A DNA stretch of 64,000 nt from Candidatus Vicinibacter proximus (GTDB lineage: Bacteria; Bacteroidota; Bacteroidia; Chitinophagales; Saprospiraceae): the NCBI GenBank assembly GCA_016713905.1, contig JADJOE010000003.1, forward strand, positions 1,674,001-1,738,000, in the 5' to 3' direction. This document shows, one piece after another, positions 37,065 to 46,417 of the stretch. Position 1 is the stretch's first letter. Each line of letters starts with the position of its first letter. Below the pieces are notes generated by a model. It saw only the letters and a list, made by a program, of their open reading frames with translations, ran no database searches and was not told the DNA's origin. Made by a program: the position numbers and the translations under genes.

Positions 37065-37715
37065 ATGAAGAAGTTAATAATATTTGACATGGACGGAGTT
37101 CTGTTGGACAGCGAAAAACTCTATATGGAAATGAATCAGGTTTTCTTTAAGAAATTGGGGGCAGACATTAGCATTGCTGAGCATCAAACATTTGTTGGAA
37201 TTTCTGCAACTAAAATGTGGACATACATAAAAGACAAATTCAATTTATCCTATAGTGTTTACGAATTAAAAGAACTTGAAAAAGAGTTAAAGCATACAAC
37301 ACTTAAAGAGACAAATCTTGTCCCGACATTTGGCGTAATTGATTTTCTTGAATTTTTAAAACAGAAAGGTTACATATTAACAATCGCATCTTCGGGACTC
37401 AAAAAAAACATTGACCTTATTTTGCAAAAGCTTGACATTGAAAAATATTTTGACTTTGTTGTGAGTGGAGAACAAGTTGTAAAAGGGAAACCCGAGCCTG
37501 ACATTTTTTTAAAAGTTGCAGACCATTACGACAGACTACCTAACGACTGCATTGTTATTGAAGACAGCACTAACGGGGTGTTAGCAGCTAAGGCAGCAAA
37601 TATGTTTTGTATTGGCTATTACAATCCAAATTCGGGTAACCAAGACCTTACAAAAGCTGACATTGTTATTGACAGCTTTAAAGACCAAAAACTATTTGAC
37701 ATCATTGAAAACTAA
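37065..37715 (+). CDS. HAD-superfamily sugar-phosphatase / phosphoglucomutase-like hydrolase
   Basis: 216 aa from the ATG at 37065, where the domain starts. The upstream in-frame part to 36861 reads as basic, non-conserved sequence. HAD subfamily IA motifs: IFDMDGVLLDSE (nucleophile Asp and +2 Asp), IASSGLKKNI (motif II Ser), VKGKPEPDIFLK (motif III Lys) and CIVIEDSTNGVLAAKAA (motif IV acidic). Family members dephosphorylate or isomerise sugar phosphates such as beta-glucose-1-phosphate. The substrate is not predictable. Confidence 0.9.
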   Translation: MKKLIIFDMDGVLLDSEKLYMEMNQVFFKKLGADISIAEHQTFVGISATKMWTYIKDKFNLSYSVYELKELEKELKHTTLKETNLVPTFGVIDFLEFLKQKGYILTIASSGLKKNIDLILQKLDIEKYFDFVVSGEQVVKGKPEPDIFLKVADHYDRLPNDCIVIEDSTNGVLAAKAANMFCIGYYNPNSGNQDLTKADIVIDSFKDQKLFDIIEN

Positions 37716-37949
37716 ACAATCTCATAAACAAGGCCAGCCCTTTACATAAGTTTTGTGTATTGTTGGGTTGACGAACAATTACTTATCATTAGTTTTTCAA
37801 ATGGGTTTTTGGTTATAGGCTTGGCTGAGGCTCCCTGATTCCCACCACAACATAAAGCCATAAAACGATAGGTACAACCCTACTACAAAACCATCTGACA
37901 AAACAAGAACAGAATTGTTTCTGTTTGACCTTCGACTTGAAAAATTTAA

Positions 37950-38018
37950 GACAAATTAGGCTTGGCTCAATATGTCTGTCATTTGTCTCAATTATTTGAT
38001 TTCAACATCATAAATTTG
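37950..38018 (+). promoter_or_regulatory. Promoter region of the GlxA-like gene with flanking inverted repeat
   Basis: TAAATTTG (38011-38018) fits the Bacteroidota -7 consensus, 22 bp before the ATG at 38040. Upstream, GACAAAT (37950-37956) and ATTTGTC (37981-37987) form an inverted repeat that may bind a regulator. The box lies downstream of the longer frame's first ATG at 37962, which favours the later start. Confidence 0.4.
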
Positions 38019-38039
38019 CACCATAATAATTTGATATTA

Positions 38040-38960
38040 ATGGCTATAAAATTCCTATTCTTGATACTTCCCGAAATTCAGTTGCTTGACTTAACAGGAG
38101 CCGAACAAGTAATTTACGAAGCAATTGGCGATGGAGCAGATTTTGAAATTAAATACTGTTCTATTCATAACTCAATAAAAACGAGTACAGGACTAACTAT
38201 TGACAAACTGCCCTACTTTGAAACAATCAATCTGAATGAAGGTGATTATATTTTCATTCCTGGACCTGAAACCAAATACTTATTATCCAATGAGTTCAAG
38301 AAGCAGAAAAACCTTTTTAAATGGCTACACAATGCATCTATTAATAAAATTAACATTTGTAGCATTTGTACAGGGGCTTATGTATTGGCTTATTCTGGCA
38401 TTCTAGACAACAAAACATGCACCACTCATTGGCAAAAGACGAATGAAATGCAAAAAATATTTCCTTACATCAAAGTTCAGGAAAATGTCTTGTTCACAAA
38501 CCAAGACAATATATACACAAGTGCTGGAATCCTTGCAGGCATTGACATGACACTTTTCATTTTGGAAGAACTAAAAGGAAACTACTTCGCTCATAAAATC
38601 GCAAGAGAATTAGTAATGTATAACAGACGAAGCGGTAGCCAACCACAACAAAGCGATTATTTGAATTACCGAAATCACATTCATTCAGGCATACATAAAG
38701 TGCAGGATTGGCTTCACGAAAATTTACAAAGGCGGATTACGTTAATTGAACTTGCTGAAATCGCAGGAATGAGCAACAGGAATTTCACAAGAATTTTCAA
38801 AAAAGAAACAGGTATCACAGTTAACAATTACATTACAGTATTACGCAAAGAAAGAATAAAAGAATTGCTCAAAAACCCCGACATCTCGAGAATTGAGATT
38901 GCGAAACAATGCGGACTAAAAAGCGACCGTCAGGTAAACCGAATTCTATACAATAACTAA
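38040..38960 (+). CDS. GlxA-type AraC-family transcriptional regulator
   Basis: 306 aa from the ATG at 38040. The N-terminal DJ-1/PfpI-like domain (about residues 1-180; LFLILPEIQLLDLTGAEQVI, ICSICTGAYVLAYSG with the elbow Cys, CTTHWQKTNEMQKIFP) is followed by a C-terminal AraC HTH (about 215-305; IHKVQDWLHENLQRRITLIE, AEIAGMSNRNFTRIFKKETG). GlxA-type regulators sense small metabolites through the DJ-1-like fold. It heads a cluster with a rhodanese, a GNAT and a DMT-like protein (14 bp to the next gene), which it may control. Confidence 0.9.
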   Translation: MAIKFLFLILPEIQLLDLTGAEQVIYEAIGDGADFEIKYCSIHNSIKTSTGLTIDKLPYFETINLNEGDYIFIPGPETKYLLSNEFKKQKNLFKWLHNASINKINICSICTGAYVLAYSGILDNKTCTTHWQKTNEMQKIFPYIKVQENVLFTNQDNIYTSAGILAGIDMTLFILEELKGNYFAHKIARELVMYNRRSGSQPQQSDYLNYRNHIHSGIHKVQDWLHENLQRRITLIELAEIAGMSNRNFTRIFKKETGITVNNYITVLRKERIKELLKNPDISRIEIAKQCGLKSDRQVNRILYNN

Positions 38961-38973
38961 AATCATAAATATA

Positions 38974-39366
38974 ATGAACAACCAAATCAATCACTACAAA
39001 CAAAAATTAGAATATGAAATGGATAGCTCTGATTTATTTGATGCAATCAATGCTGGTGAATTTCTAATCGTTATTGATGCCCGAAAACCATTTGCATTTA
39101 ATGAAGAACATATTCCGCTTGCAACTAATTTTCCTCACCGTGAAATGACGGAAGAATTTACAAAGAACCTTGACCGAAATATTCTTTATGTTACTTATTG
39201 CGATGGCATCGGTTGCAACGCTTCAACCAAAGGAGCACTGAAGATGGCTGAGCTTGGCTTCAAAGTAAAAGAACTTATAGGAGGCCTTGACTGGTGGAAA
39301 CGAGATGGCTATGCTACCCAGGGAACTAAAGCAAAAGAAGGTTTAAAATTAAACTGTGCCTGCTAA
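38974..39366 (+). CDS. Rhodanese-like domain protein
   Basis: A 130-aa single rhodanese domain (LIVIDARKPFAFNEEHIPLA at about residues 31-50). The active loop is YCDGIGCNASTKGA; Cys81 is the likely persulfide-carrying residue and Cys76 precedes it, followed by GGLDWWKRDGYAT. The C-terminus LNCAC adds two Cys. Rhodaneses move sulfane sulfur. This variant is frequently placed beside GlxA-like regulators, as here (14 bp downstream). Confidence 0.88.
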   Translation: MNNQINHYKQKLEYEMDSSDLFDAINAGEFLIVIDARKPFAFNEEHIPLATNFPHREMTEEFTKNLDRNILYVTYCDGIGCNASTKGALKMAELGFKVKELIGGLDWWKRDGYATQGTKAKEGLKLNCAC

Positions 39367-39370
39367 AAAT

Positions 39371-39889
39371 ATGAATATAACCGTAAGAAAAGCCACTCAA
39401 GAAGATGCAGCAATTGTTGCATTGATAGCGAGAATTACATTCCGTGAAGCATTCAGACACATCTGGACTAACGATACCGTTCTGAAAAATTATTTATCTT
39501 CTACCTTCTCAGTTTCCAAAATTCAAAACAGTATTCAAAAAGAGAACAATGTATTTTGGGTTGCATTTGCAGACGATTTACCTGTTGCCTATGCAAAACT
39601 GAAAAAATATTGTCCCTATGAAAACCTTTCAGACTCAAAGCCAGCCCAATTGCAAAAAATTTATGTCCTGAATGACTTCATTGGTAACACCATTGGTGAG
39701 AAACTTCAAAAAGAATTATTTGCAGAAGTAGAAAAGCATAAAATAAAAACTTTATGGTTAGCTGTTTGGGTCGGAAACGATAAAGCAATTCGTTTTTATG
39801 AAAAGCATGGCTTTCATAAAGAAACCAAATATCACTATGACTTTGAATCTATGAGTTTTGATTACGAAGTAATGGTAAAGAAATTTTGA
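39371..39889 (+). CDS. GNAT family N-acetyltransferase
   Basis: 172 aa from the ATG at 39371; a GTG at 39356 would overlap the rhodanese stop. GNAT signatures: ITVRKATQEDAAIVALIARI, a central IYVLNDFIGNTIGEKLQKEL (acetyl-CoA pyrophosphate loop in divergent form), and VGNDKAIRFYEKHGFHKETK near the end. It transfers acetyl groups to an unknown amine substrate. Fourth codon-close gene of the GlxA cluster. Confidence 0.9.
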   Translation: MNITVRKATQEDAAIVALIARITFREAFRHIWTNDTVLKNYLSSTFSVSKIQNSIQKENNVFWVAFADDLPVAYAKLKKYCPYENLSDSKPAQLQKIYVLNDFIGNTIGEKLQKELFAEVEKHKIKTLWLAVWVGNDKAIRFYEKHGFHKETKYHYDFESMSFDYEVMVKKF

Positions 39890-39891
39890 CA

Positions 39892-40344
39892 ATGAAAATA
39901 ACTGGGCTGTTAGCACCTTTTCTAATAGCACTCATCGCTGCCATTGGTAATGCTCTGGTAACTCTTGGACAAAAGAAAGCAGGTGCATTTCAGAATCCGA
40001 TTGCATTCGGTTCGTTCTCACTACTAATTGCGGCAATCATACTTTTTAGCATTTCATTTCTCTACCCCACTAAAGGATTACTACATTATTTTACAATAAA
40101 TTTCAAATGGCTTATCATTTCTGGAATTGGATTAGTAATGCTAAATATCTTTTTATATTTACTTTATCGTAATCACGGAGCATCATATTATACACTCTAT
40201 GCCATCCTTGCAATTATTACAACATCAATTTTATTAAGTGTTTTTGTATTTGGTGAAAAAATGAACGTGTACTACTATATCTCTTTTGTCTTTGCAACCT
40301 TAACCATCCTAATGTTTATGAAAGGCAAAATGATTAATCTTTAA
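39892..40344 (+). CDS. Small DMT/EamA-like membrane protein
   Basis: 150 aa with four or five hydrophobic segments (LLAPFLIALIAAIGNALVTL; IAFGSFSLLIAAIILFSISF; WLIISGIGLVMLNIFLYLLY; LYAILAIITTSILLSVFVFG; YYISFVFATLTILMF). It matches half of a DMT/EamA transporter and the VFGEK turn is typical. The start at 39892 follows the GNAT stop by 2 bp; an alternative TTG at 39886 overlaps it. Probably a small-molecule exporter working as a dimer. Confidence 0.8.
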   Translation: MKITGLLAPFLIALIAAIGNALVTLGQKKAGAFQNPIAFGSFSLLIAAIILFSISFLYPTKGLLHYFTINFKWLIISGIGLVMLNIFLYLLYRNHGASYYTLYAILAIITTSILLSVFVFGEKMNVYYYISFVFATLTILMFMKGKMINL

Positions 40345-40538
40345 ACCATAAGCACCTAATAGGAAGAGACATATATTTAGTTGATACTTACACTTTAAAT
40401 CAAAAAGAAGACAAGTTGAACGATGAGAGGAGGCACCTAAAATATAGCCGTATTGACTAAAGAGCAGTTTAATAGGCTTATACTGATCAAGATCAATTGG
40501 AGGTGAACTTATTCAACATAGTAGACAGAAGGTATAGA

Positions 40539-41430
40539 TTATGCCGATAAAATATAAACTTTTTCATAAAATGCTTCCAATGGTGACTTCCCATTCAATG
40601 CGCTATGGGTTCTGATGGTGTTATACCACCCTTCAATATATCTAAATATTATTGATAATGCAGATTCTTGGTCTCTAAATTTATAGTTGTCTATGCATTC
40701 GCATTTGATTGTTTTAAAAAATGATTCTGCAACTGCATTATCCCAGCAATTTCCTTTCCTGTACATACTCTGTGTGCAGTTATATTCCTTTAGCAACTTA
40801 GAAAATTCTGCGCTGGCATATTGTACTCCACTATCTGAATGAAACATAATTTGATTTTGCAATTGTAAGCCACGTTTTCTGGCAGCTTTGCTAAAAGCAG
40901 CAATAGTTGTATCATGGGCTGTCATGTTGTCGCTCAGATTCCATCCTACCATCATCCGGTCTGCTAAATTCATTACAATCCTTAAAATACATCCAAATCT
41001 GGCTTACCCGTATGTATGTTATATCACTAACCCAAACCTTATTTATTTGATCCACTTCAAAGTTTCTATCTAGTAGATTTTCTGGCACAGGATATTTATG
41101 TTTAGAATCTGTAGTAATAACATGTTTTTTCTTCCTTCTGGCTTGAATTTTAATAGTTTTCAAAATTCTAACTATTGAACTTTTAGATATTTGGAATTCT
41201 TTCTTATTTAAGCTTTTGAGTAAATCTAGGGCTCCAATATGTCCCTCGACTTTTCTTAAATTCAGCATGAATTATTTCTTTTAGTTTATATTTAATTTCC
41301 TCTTTTTCAGGAATATAAGAGAGCTATTTATAATATCCACTTTTACTTACACCAAGAATCTAGGACATCATCTCAACAGAATAAATATTTGAGAACTTTT
41401 CTATGAAAGTAAATTTATCTTGTTTGGTGA
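40539..41430 (-). pseudogene. IS3-family transposase OrfB (DDE integrase core), broken
   Basis: Three pieces of one DDE transposase. Near 41324-41362 the frame reads ...MMS-stop-ILGVSKSGYYK-stop-LSYIPEKEE, with two TAG stops 36 bp apart. The 41268-40990 part carries the N-terminal region and the first catalytic segment, NKVWVSDITYIRVSQIWMY. A frameshift near 40985 leads to the piece ending at 40539, with HSDSGVQYASAEFSK (second Asp) and KGNCWDNAVAESFFKTIK (Glu). Non-functional. Confidence 0.88.
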
Positions 41431-41448
41431 CGAGAAGATGCCTATGGA

Positions 41449-41718
41449 TTATTTTAAGATTTCATTCTCTATTTCAAGCTTACTCACTTTATTCCTTAAG
41501 GCAGTCAGTTCTTTTTCCTGGTCAGTACCTAAATACTTCCCATGACCAGGGAAGGCATTTTCTGAGTATTGACCATACTGCCTACGCCAATTGTATAAAA
41601 CATTCCGTGACAATGCGAAACGTTCAGCTACTTCAATAACAGATTGATTGTCTTCTAATGACATTATGACAATCTCGAGCTTTTGCTCCTTGGTGAATTT
41701 TCTTCTCAATTTTGACAT
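41449..41718 (-). CDS. IS3-family transposase OrfA (HTH protein)
   Basis: 89 aa, apparently intact. A helix-turn-helix (KFTKEQKLEIVIMSLEDNQS, then VAERFALSRNVLYNWRRQYG) is followed by a leucine-rich coiled coil (LTALRNKVSKLEIENEILK). In live IS3 elements OrfA joins OrfB by -1 frameshifting. Here OrfB is dead, so OrfA at most binds the inverted repeats. Confidence 0.88.
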   Translation of the reverse strand: MSKLRRKFTKEQKLEIVIMSLEDNQSVIEVAERFALSRNVLYNWRRQYGQYSENAFPGHGKYLGTDQEKELTALRNKVSKLEIENEILK

Positions 41719-41800
41719 CTAGTAAGATTTAATAGGTGAAATTATTAATTTTCTATCTTATCTTTCTGTCCACTTTTATGAGCAAGTTTAAATTTTTATC

Positions 41801-42892
41801 ATGAATAAAATGAAATTTTATATTGTTGGAGTATTGACATTTTGGACATCATTACTATCTGGACAAGAAAATGTTTCAGCGGTGCTTGAAAAATATACTA
41901 AGGAAATTGGTGGACAAAGTAATATTTTAGGAGTACAAAACATTTATTCTCTTGCTAATTGCACAGGTCCAAACGGAGAATATCAGACTGAGATACATTC
42001 TGCTTCTGAATCAAAGACAATTTTTAGACAAATAAGGAAAAATAAACCTGATTATGTTGGTATAGTAAACGTCGATACTTATTGGACAATTGGTAAAGAG
42101 GTAGAAATTTCTAACAAATCTTTGGCTTTTGCCTGGAGGTCGCACGAACTTCCATGGATTGCAACTCATCTTACTGAAAGATTCAAGGATTTGAAATTCA
42201 ATGGTTATGAATACTTCGCAGGTAAACAAGCTGTAAAATTATCCGGTATAGATGAATTGAACAAAACCGCTCAATTATATTTTGATAAAAACACAAATCT
42301 TTTGCTTGGCATAATAATTTTCAGTCCTATTAGTGAAAAACCTGAAACCATTAGAATGGAAATTAAAGAATGGAAAAAAGTAGGAAACTTACAACTTCCA
42401 TCCAGTGTCTCATTCCTTGACCAACAGGGTATTTTTGAATTAAATTTTCATACCTTAAAGATTAATCAAATTAACCTTGCCGCATTTGATATTCCAATGA
42501 AAATCACTGCCATAAAAAAAATCATGGAATTGCACGAATTGCAAAGAAAAGCACATTTCAGTCATGATGCTAAGCTATTGGTATCCATGATGTCAGATGA
42601 ATTTATGGAAATTAGCAATGGCAAAATCAGTTCACCCAAAAAAGATGAGCTCATTAAAAGGTTTCAAGGATATTTTGACACAGTAAGATTTATAGAATGG
42701 GATGATTTGCAACAACCAATTATTAAGGTTTCAATGGACGGAACCATGGCATATATGCATGTAAATAAAAGAGTAAGAATAAAAACTATTGAGGAAAACG
42801 ATGAATTAACCACATTTGCCTGGACATCAACTTTTCAGAATATTAATGGTAACTGGAAAATGACAAGTATTTCTTCAACAGTTGTCAGATAA
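41801..42892 (+). CDS. Secreted protein with C-terminal SnoaL/DUF4440-like domain
   Basis: A 363-aa protein with a signal peptide ending LLSGQ. Residues ~25-245 form a beta-rich lipoprotein-carrier-like (LolA/outer-membrane) part (YTKEIGGQSNILGVQNIYSL, AGKQAVKLSGIDELNKTAQL). Residues ~250-363 look like an NTF2/SnoaL/DUF4440 domain (HELQRKAHFSHDAKLLVSMM, FQNINGNWKMTSISST). No catalytic call can be made. The start codon lies 28 bp from the IS end, so the IS may have replaced its native promoter. Confidence 0.7.
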   Translation: MNKMKFYIVGVLTFWTSLLSGQENVSAVLEKYTKEIGGQSNILGVQNIYSLANCTGPNGEYQTEIHSASESKTIFRQIRKNKPDYVGIVNVDTYWTIGKEVEISNKSLAFAWRSHELPWIATHLTERFKDLKFNGYEYFAGKQAVKLSGIDELNKTAQLYFDKNTNLLLGIIIFSPISEKPETIRMEIKEWKKVGNLQLPSSVSFLDQQGIFELNFHTLKINQINLAAFDIPMKITAIKKIMELHELQRKAHFSHDAKLLVSMMSDEFMEISNGKISSPKKDELIKRFQGYFDTVRFIEWDDLQQPIIKVSMDGTMAYMHVNKRVRIKTIEENDELTTFAWTSTFQNINGNWKMTSISSTVVR

Positions 42893-43087
42893 TTTCTTAA
42901 AATTATTGCAAGAAGCCTGCATTAGAAAATTTAATAAAGCCAAAATCATTAAAATCATGTTAAAATGACTATAGTTAAAGCTTAATACCAAAGGGCATTT
43001 CAATCCTATTTCCTACCTAAGTTATAAAAATTCCTCATAAACTTAACATGGAAATTAGAACAAATTATTAACTTTGAATTCAAAAAT

Positions 43088-43393
43088 ATGTCAACCTCCA
43101 AAGTAACATCTTCTTCAACTTTCAGAATGGAAATTTCTGAGTTATTGAACATCAAAGCACCGGCTGTTAGAAAAATTGGCATAATGACTCATGCTTCAAG
43201 ATTCTTACTATGGCGCACAATTGTTAATTCATTGGAGGCATATATAAAAAAGTACAAAAAATTAAAACATGATCGAAAACCATCCCTCATAGTAACGATA
43301 ATTCACTTTGCCTCACAGATTATTCTTATGTTATTGCTCTGGGGAAAGGTAGATTTAGACCAGACTTCTCACGTATATGGATATTATCCATAA
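43088..43393 (+). CDS. Hypothetical small protein, doubtful
   Basis: 101 aa; Ser/Thr-rich start, basic middle (YIKKYKKLKHDRKPS), one hydrophobic segment (LIVTIIHFASQIILMLLLWG). No family recognised and no neighbour support, but the frame is intact in AT-rich DNA and lies in a 665-bp stretch without another gene. It may be real or chance. Confidence 0.3.
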   Translation: MSTSKVTSSSTFRMEISELLNIKAPAVRKIGIMTHASRFLLWRTIVNSLEAYIKKYKKLKHDRKPSLIVTIIHFASQIILMLLLWGKVDLDQTSHVYGYYP

Positions 43394-43557
43394 TTATTAA
43401 ATTATATAGAAAAACCTACTCTTCTTTAACAAATGAATTTAAAAAATTACTTCTAATCATACTTTGGTTCAATACCAGCCTTCAAATCTAATTTAAAGGA
43501 TTTTATAATTATCCTTTAGCCTAAACAAATTAAAGATAAAATTTAAAACAAATAAAT

Positions 43558-43962
43558 ATGTCAAAGGAAGGAACAAAAGAAAATCCGTGGAAATTACAAA
43601 CTCCACCACTGACTTCAGACTACGAAATGTATCGAGATGTAAAAGACGGAAAAGATGTTATTATGTGTATCGTTGGCAAGACAACGCTAATGTATGATGC
43701 AAAATGCTTGTCAGAATTGCATACCATGCTTAAACACCATGGAGATTGGATGGAATTAGGTAGTGCAGACGAACAAAAACCTGCAAAGGAAGGAACTGTT
43801 GAAGCCTGGGGTAGATCAGAAAATAATCCAAATGGTGGTTGGTATGGACTAAAAAAAGGACTCCGTGGAAGATTTGGCATGTACATCCCACCATTAATGG
43901 AAAAACTTGGGCTTGCAGAAGTTACACACGATCCTAAAGGGAATAAGATGAGAGCAAAATGA
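43558..43962 (+). CDS. Conserved cytosolic protein (DUF6855-like)
   Basis: 134 aa without a signal peptide. The pattern GTKENPWKLQTPPLTSDYEM, then DWMELGSADEQKPAKEGTVE, WGRSENNPNGGWYGLKKGLR and GRFGMYIPPLMEKLGLAEV is highly characteristic of a small family found across bacteria, which I believe is DUF6855. Function unknown. It stands alone with its own upstream region. Confidence 0.75.
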   Translation: MSKEGTKENPWKLQTPPLTSDYEMYRDVKDGKDVIMCIVGKTTLMYDAKCLSELHTMLKHHGDWMELGSADEQKPAKEGTVEAWGRSENNPNGGWYGLKKGLRGRFGMYIPPLMEKLGLAEVTHDPKGNKMRAK

Positions 43963-44133
43963 CAATATAATATTTATCCCTAAATTAGAAATAGACAAAT
44001 TGATCTTCATCATATCTTAGCTATGTTGAAGTGCTTTTCCAATTTTCAGACTACTCAAGCTGTTCAACTTGGCAGTTGGTAAAAACGCCAGGTCAAATTC
44101 TCAGCGTTATTCGCAAATGTTAAAATCTATTGT

Positions 44134-45285
44134 ATGAAATTGAAACTATCGATTTTACTACTTATCACCATCCCATCCACAGTCTTCTGCCAAGTAAAAA
44201 TTGGCGACAAAATAGACTTAAGATCAATTAACCTCAATGCACTAAATAATGCTCAGCTAGACAATAACAAAATTATTATTTTGGACTTTTGGGCAACTTG
44301 GTGTGCACCTTGTATTGCTTCATTTCCACATTTAGACAGTATTCAAACTGCTCTTCGGAATAAAATACAAATTGTGGCAGTTAGTGACGAATCCAAAACA
44401 AGGGTTTCCAATTTTTTATCAAAAAGAAACCATCTTATTTCATTTTTCACTGATGAAAACAAAACACTTTTTAAACTATTTGCAGTTGAAGCAAGACCCT
44501 TAACTGCTGTGATTAATCCAGAAGACACTCTTGTATGGGTAGGAAATTCCATCCATTTAGAGGAAGTATTACATCGTATAAATTCAAATGAACAGGTCCT
44601 TACCCCAACCCAATCATCATTAAGAAAATATTATTTGGACATACCTAAAAATGAAGACGCAATCTATACTTATCAAATTTCTATTAGTGACAAAAACGAA
44701 GAATTTGAAGCTAAAACTCAAAAGGGAGTTTACCTGGATAGTGCAATCAATATTTACTATAGAGGGGCAACCGTTGTAGATATTATTCAAGATTTAATTA
44801 ACGTATCTGACCTACAGATGGTAAATAATAAATTTGAATTAGATACCATTTTCATAAATTTAATATCAAAGAGTTCTTCAAATAAAATTAATTACAAATT
44901 CGAAAAAGAAAGAATAATAGATGACTTACAAAGAGTATTCAATTTTAAAATAAAAAAAGAAAATAAAGATGTAGAAACGTATTCGATAGTAATAGTGGAT
45001 GACAAAAAATTAAAATTAAATACAGAAGAAATTGAAGGTGGCGGAATGGCAGAATCTAAAGAAAATAAGTTTATAATAACCAGGTTGTCTTTAGCTGAGT
45101 TAGCTTCCTTTTTTGAAAGGAAGTTGCGGACATTTGTTCAATACAAAGGGAGTGATGTTTTTAAATACAATTTAGAACTGGAGAAGTTTACGAATATTGA
45201 AGAATTAAACAAACAATTAGAGTCTAAGTTTGGACTACGATTAGAACCTTACTTTTCTTCGGTTCTCTTTATTGAAATTAACTAA
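44134..45285 (+). CDS. TlpA-family thioredoxin with long C-terminal extension
   Basis: A 383-aa protein with a signal peptide ending VFCQ. The thioredoxin fold at about residues 22-155 has ILDFWATWCAPCIASFPHLD (CAPC redox motif) and ARPLTAVINPED (cis-Pro). The C-terminal ~220 residues (from about 165) are of no recognised family, with beta/alpha secretin- or STN-like repeats (TVVDIIQDLINVSDLQ, NIEELNKQLESKFGLRLEPY). Bacteroidota often join TlpA to such domains. It probably acts as a periplasmic thiol-disulfide oxidoreductase. Confidence 0.85.
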   Translation: MKLKLSILLLITIPSTVFCQVKIGDKIDLRSINLNALNNAQLDNNKIIILDFWATWCAPCIASFPHLDSIQTALRNKIQIVAVSDESKTRVSNFLSKRNHLISFFTDENKTLFKLFAVEARPLTAVINPEDTLVWVGNSIHLEEVLHRINSNEQVLTPTQSSLRKYYLDIPKNEDAIYTYQISISDKNEEFEAKTQKGVYLDSAINIYYRGATVVDIIQDLINVSDLQMVNNKFELDTIFINLISKSSSNKINYKFEKERIIDDLQRVFNFKIKKENKDVETYSIVIVDDKKLKLNTEEIEGGGMAESKENKFIITRLSLAELASFFERKLRTFVQYKGSDVFKYNLELEKFTNIEELNKQLESKFGLRLEPYFSSVLFIEIN

Positions 45286-45706
45286 AGACGAAACAAATTT
45301 TGCAGAAACCACATAGATCTGCTCAAATGCAGTACTATTTTGATATAGAGATCCGTTCAAACCATGATCAAATATAGAAATGCGTTTTGGCTCATAAGTT
45401 TTGAACCTGGTCTTATTCTTTTCATATTACCCTTCATCCAGGGAAGGTAAATAAAATTCACGTTTTGAAAATCTTGGTTATTCTGGCTTTAGAACCAGCC
45501 GTGGAAGCTTACTCAAGAGCTTAAAATGAAATAAACCACATCCATCAGTTACACTCTGATAATTAATTATGAAAAATGGAATCACTCCAAAGTCAAACCA
45601 TTCCAATTTTTTATTATCTTTACCTCTGTACCCGGATCAATAACCTTTAAAATAATTATAAAATATAATTCTAAAACCATATTGTTAATTTCAAATAATA
45701 AAACCT
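45286..45706. other. Intergenic, no gene recognised
   Basis: About 420 bp before the methyltransferase gene, AT-rich, without recognisable structure. Confidence 0.4.
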
Positions 45707-46417
45707 ATGTCCGAAAAAATTTACATAGAAGAAAATGGCGAATACTTGAAAAATAATCCAACTTGGCATGTTGAGGATTCGCCCTGGAAAGCAAAACAAA
45801 TTATTAAAATGCTAAACCGAAACCCTATAAATCCCAAAACAATTGCAGAAATAGGTTGCGGCGCTGGTGAAATACTAAATCAGTTACATTTATCAATGCC
45901 AAATTATGTAAGTTATACAGGATATGATATTTCGAGTGATGCAATAAGTCTTGCCAAAACAAGAGAAAAGGAAAGATTAGAATTTAAGAATGAAAATTTA
46001 TTAGAGATAAATGCATGCTTCGATTTATTATTGATGATTGATGTATTTGAACATGTTGATGATTATTTAGGGTTTCTGAAATTGTCCAAAAACAAAGCAA
46101 AAAATACAATATTTCATATTCCCTTAGATATTTCTGCTCAAGGGATCTTGAGAAATAATCTAATGTCTGCAAGATATTCGGTAGGTCATTTGCATTACTT
46201 TATGAAAGAAACAGCTATTGCAACATTAGTTGATTCAGGTTATGACATTGTAGATTACTTTTATACTGCAGGTTCTTTGGAATTACCAAGAAAGACACTA
46301 AAATCAAAAATTGCAACTTTACCAAGAAAATTACTTTTTAAATCAAATGAAGATCTTGCCGTGAAATTATTAGGAGGATTTTCACTATTAGTTCTGACAA
46401 ATAATTTAAACTCATAA
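45707..46417 (+). CDS. Class I SAM-dependent methyltransferase
   Basis: 236 aa. SAM-binding motif I is TIAEIGCGAGEILNQL (about residues 46-61), with motif II YTGYDISSDAISLAKTRE and post-I acidic residues; FDLLLMIDVFEHVDDYLGFL is motif IV/V. Methyltransferases of this shape (IEENGEYLKNNPTWHVEDS at the N-terminus) commonly sit in surface polysaccharide clusters. None is adjacent here, so the substrate is unknown. Stand-alone gene in an accessory stretch. Confidence 0.88.
   Translation: MSEKIYIEENGEYLKNNPTWHVEDSPWKAKQIIKMLNRNPINPKTIAEIGCGAGEILNQLHLSMPNYVSYTGYDISSDAISLAKTREKERLEFKNENLLEINACFDLLLMIDVFEHVDDYLGFLKLSKNKAKNTIFHIPLDISAQGILRNNLMSARYSVGHLHYFMKETAIATLVDSGYDIVDYFYTAGSLELPRKTLKSKIATLPRKLLFKSNEDLAVKLLGGFSLLVLTNNLNS

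Larger units (their letters stand above)
40521..41773 (-). mobile_element. Degenerate IS3-family insertion sequence
   Basis: About 1253 bp. The ends are imperfect inverted repeats: GTAGACAGAAGGTATAG at the left, and at the right (reverse complement of 41753-41773) GTGGACAGAAAGATAAGATA. OrfA and OrfB of an IS3-type transposase lie on the minus strand. OrfB is broken by stops and a frameshift, so the element cannot move by itself. No convincing target duplication. Confidence 0.85.

Noticed and set aside
37716..38010. tRNA or riboswitch in the gap before the GlxA-like gene
   Set aside because: No cloverleaf or conserved aptamer pairing could be seen; only a promoter box and an inverted repeat.
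43963..44133. attC-like look of the GCGTTATTCGC segment before the TlpA gene
   Set aside because: No complementary upstream arm within 150 bp could be found.
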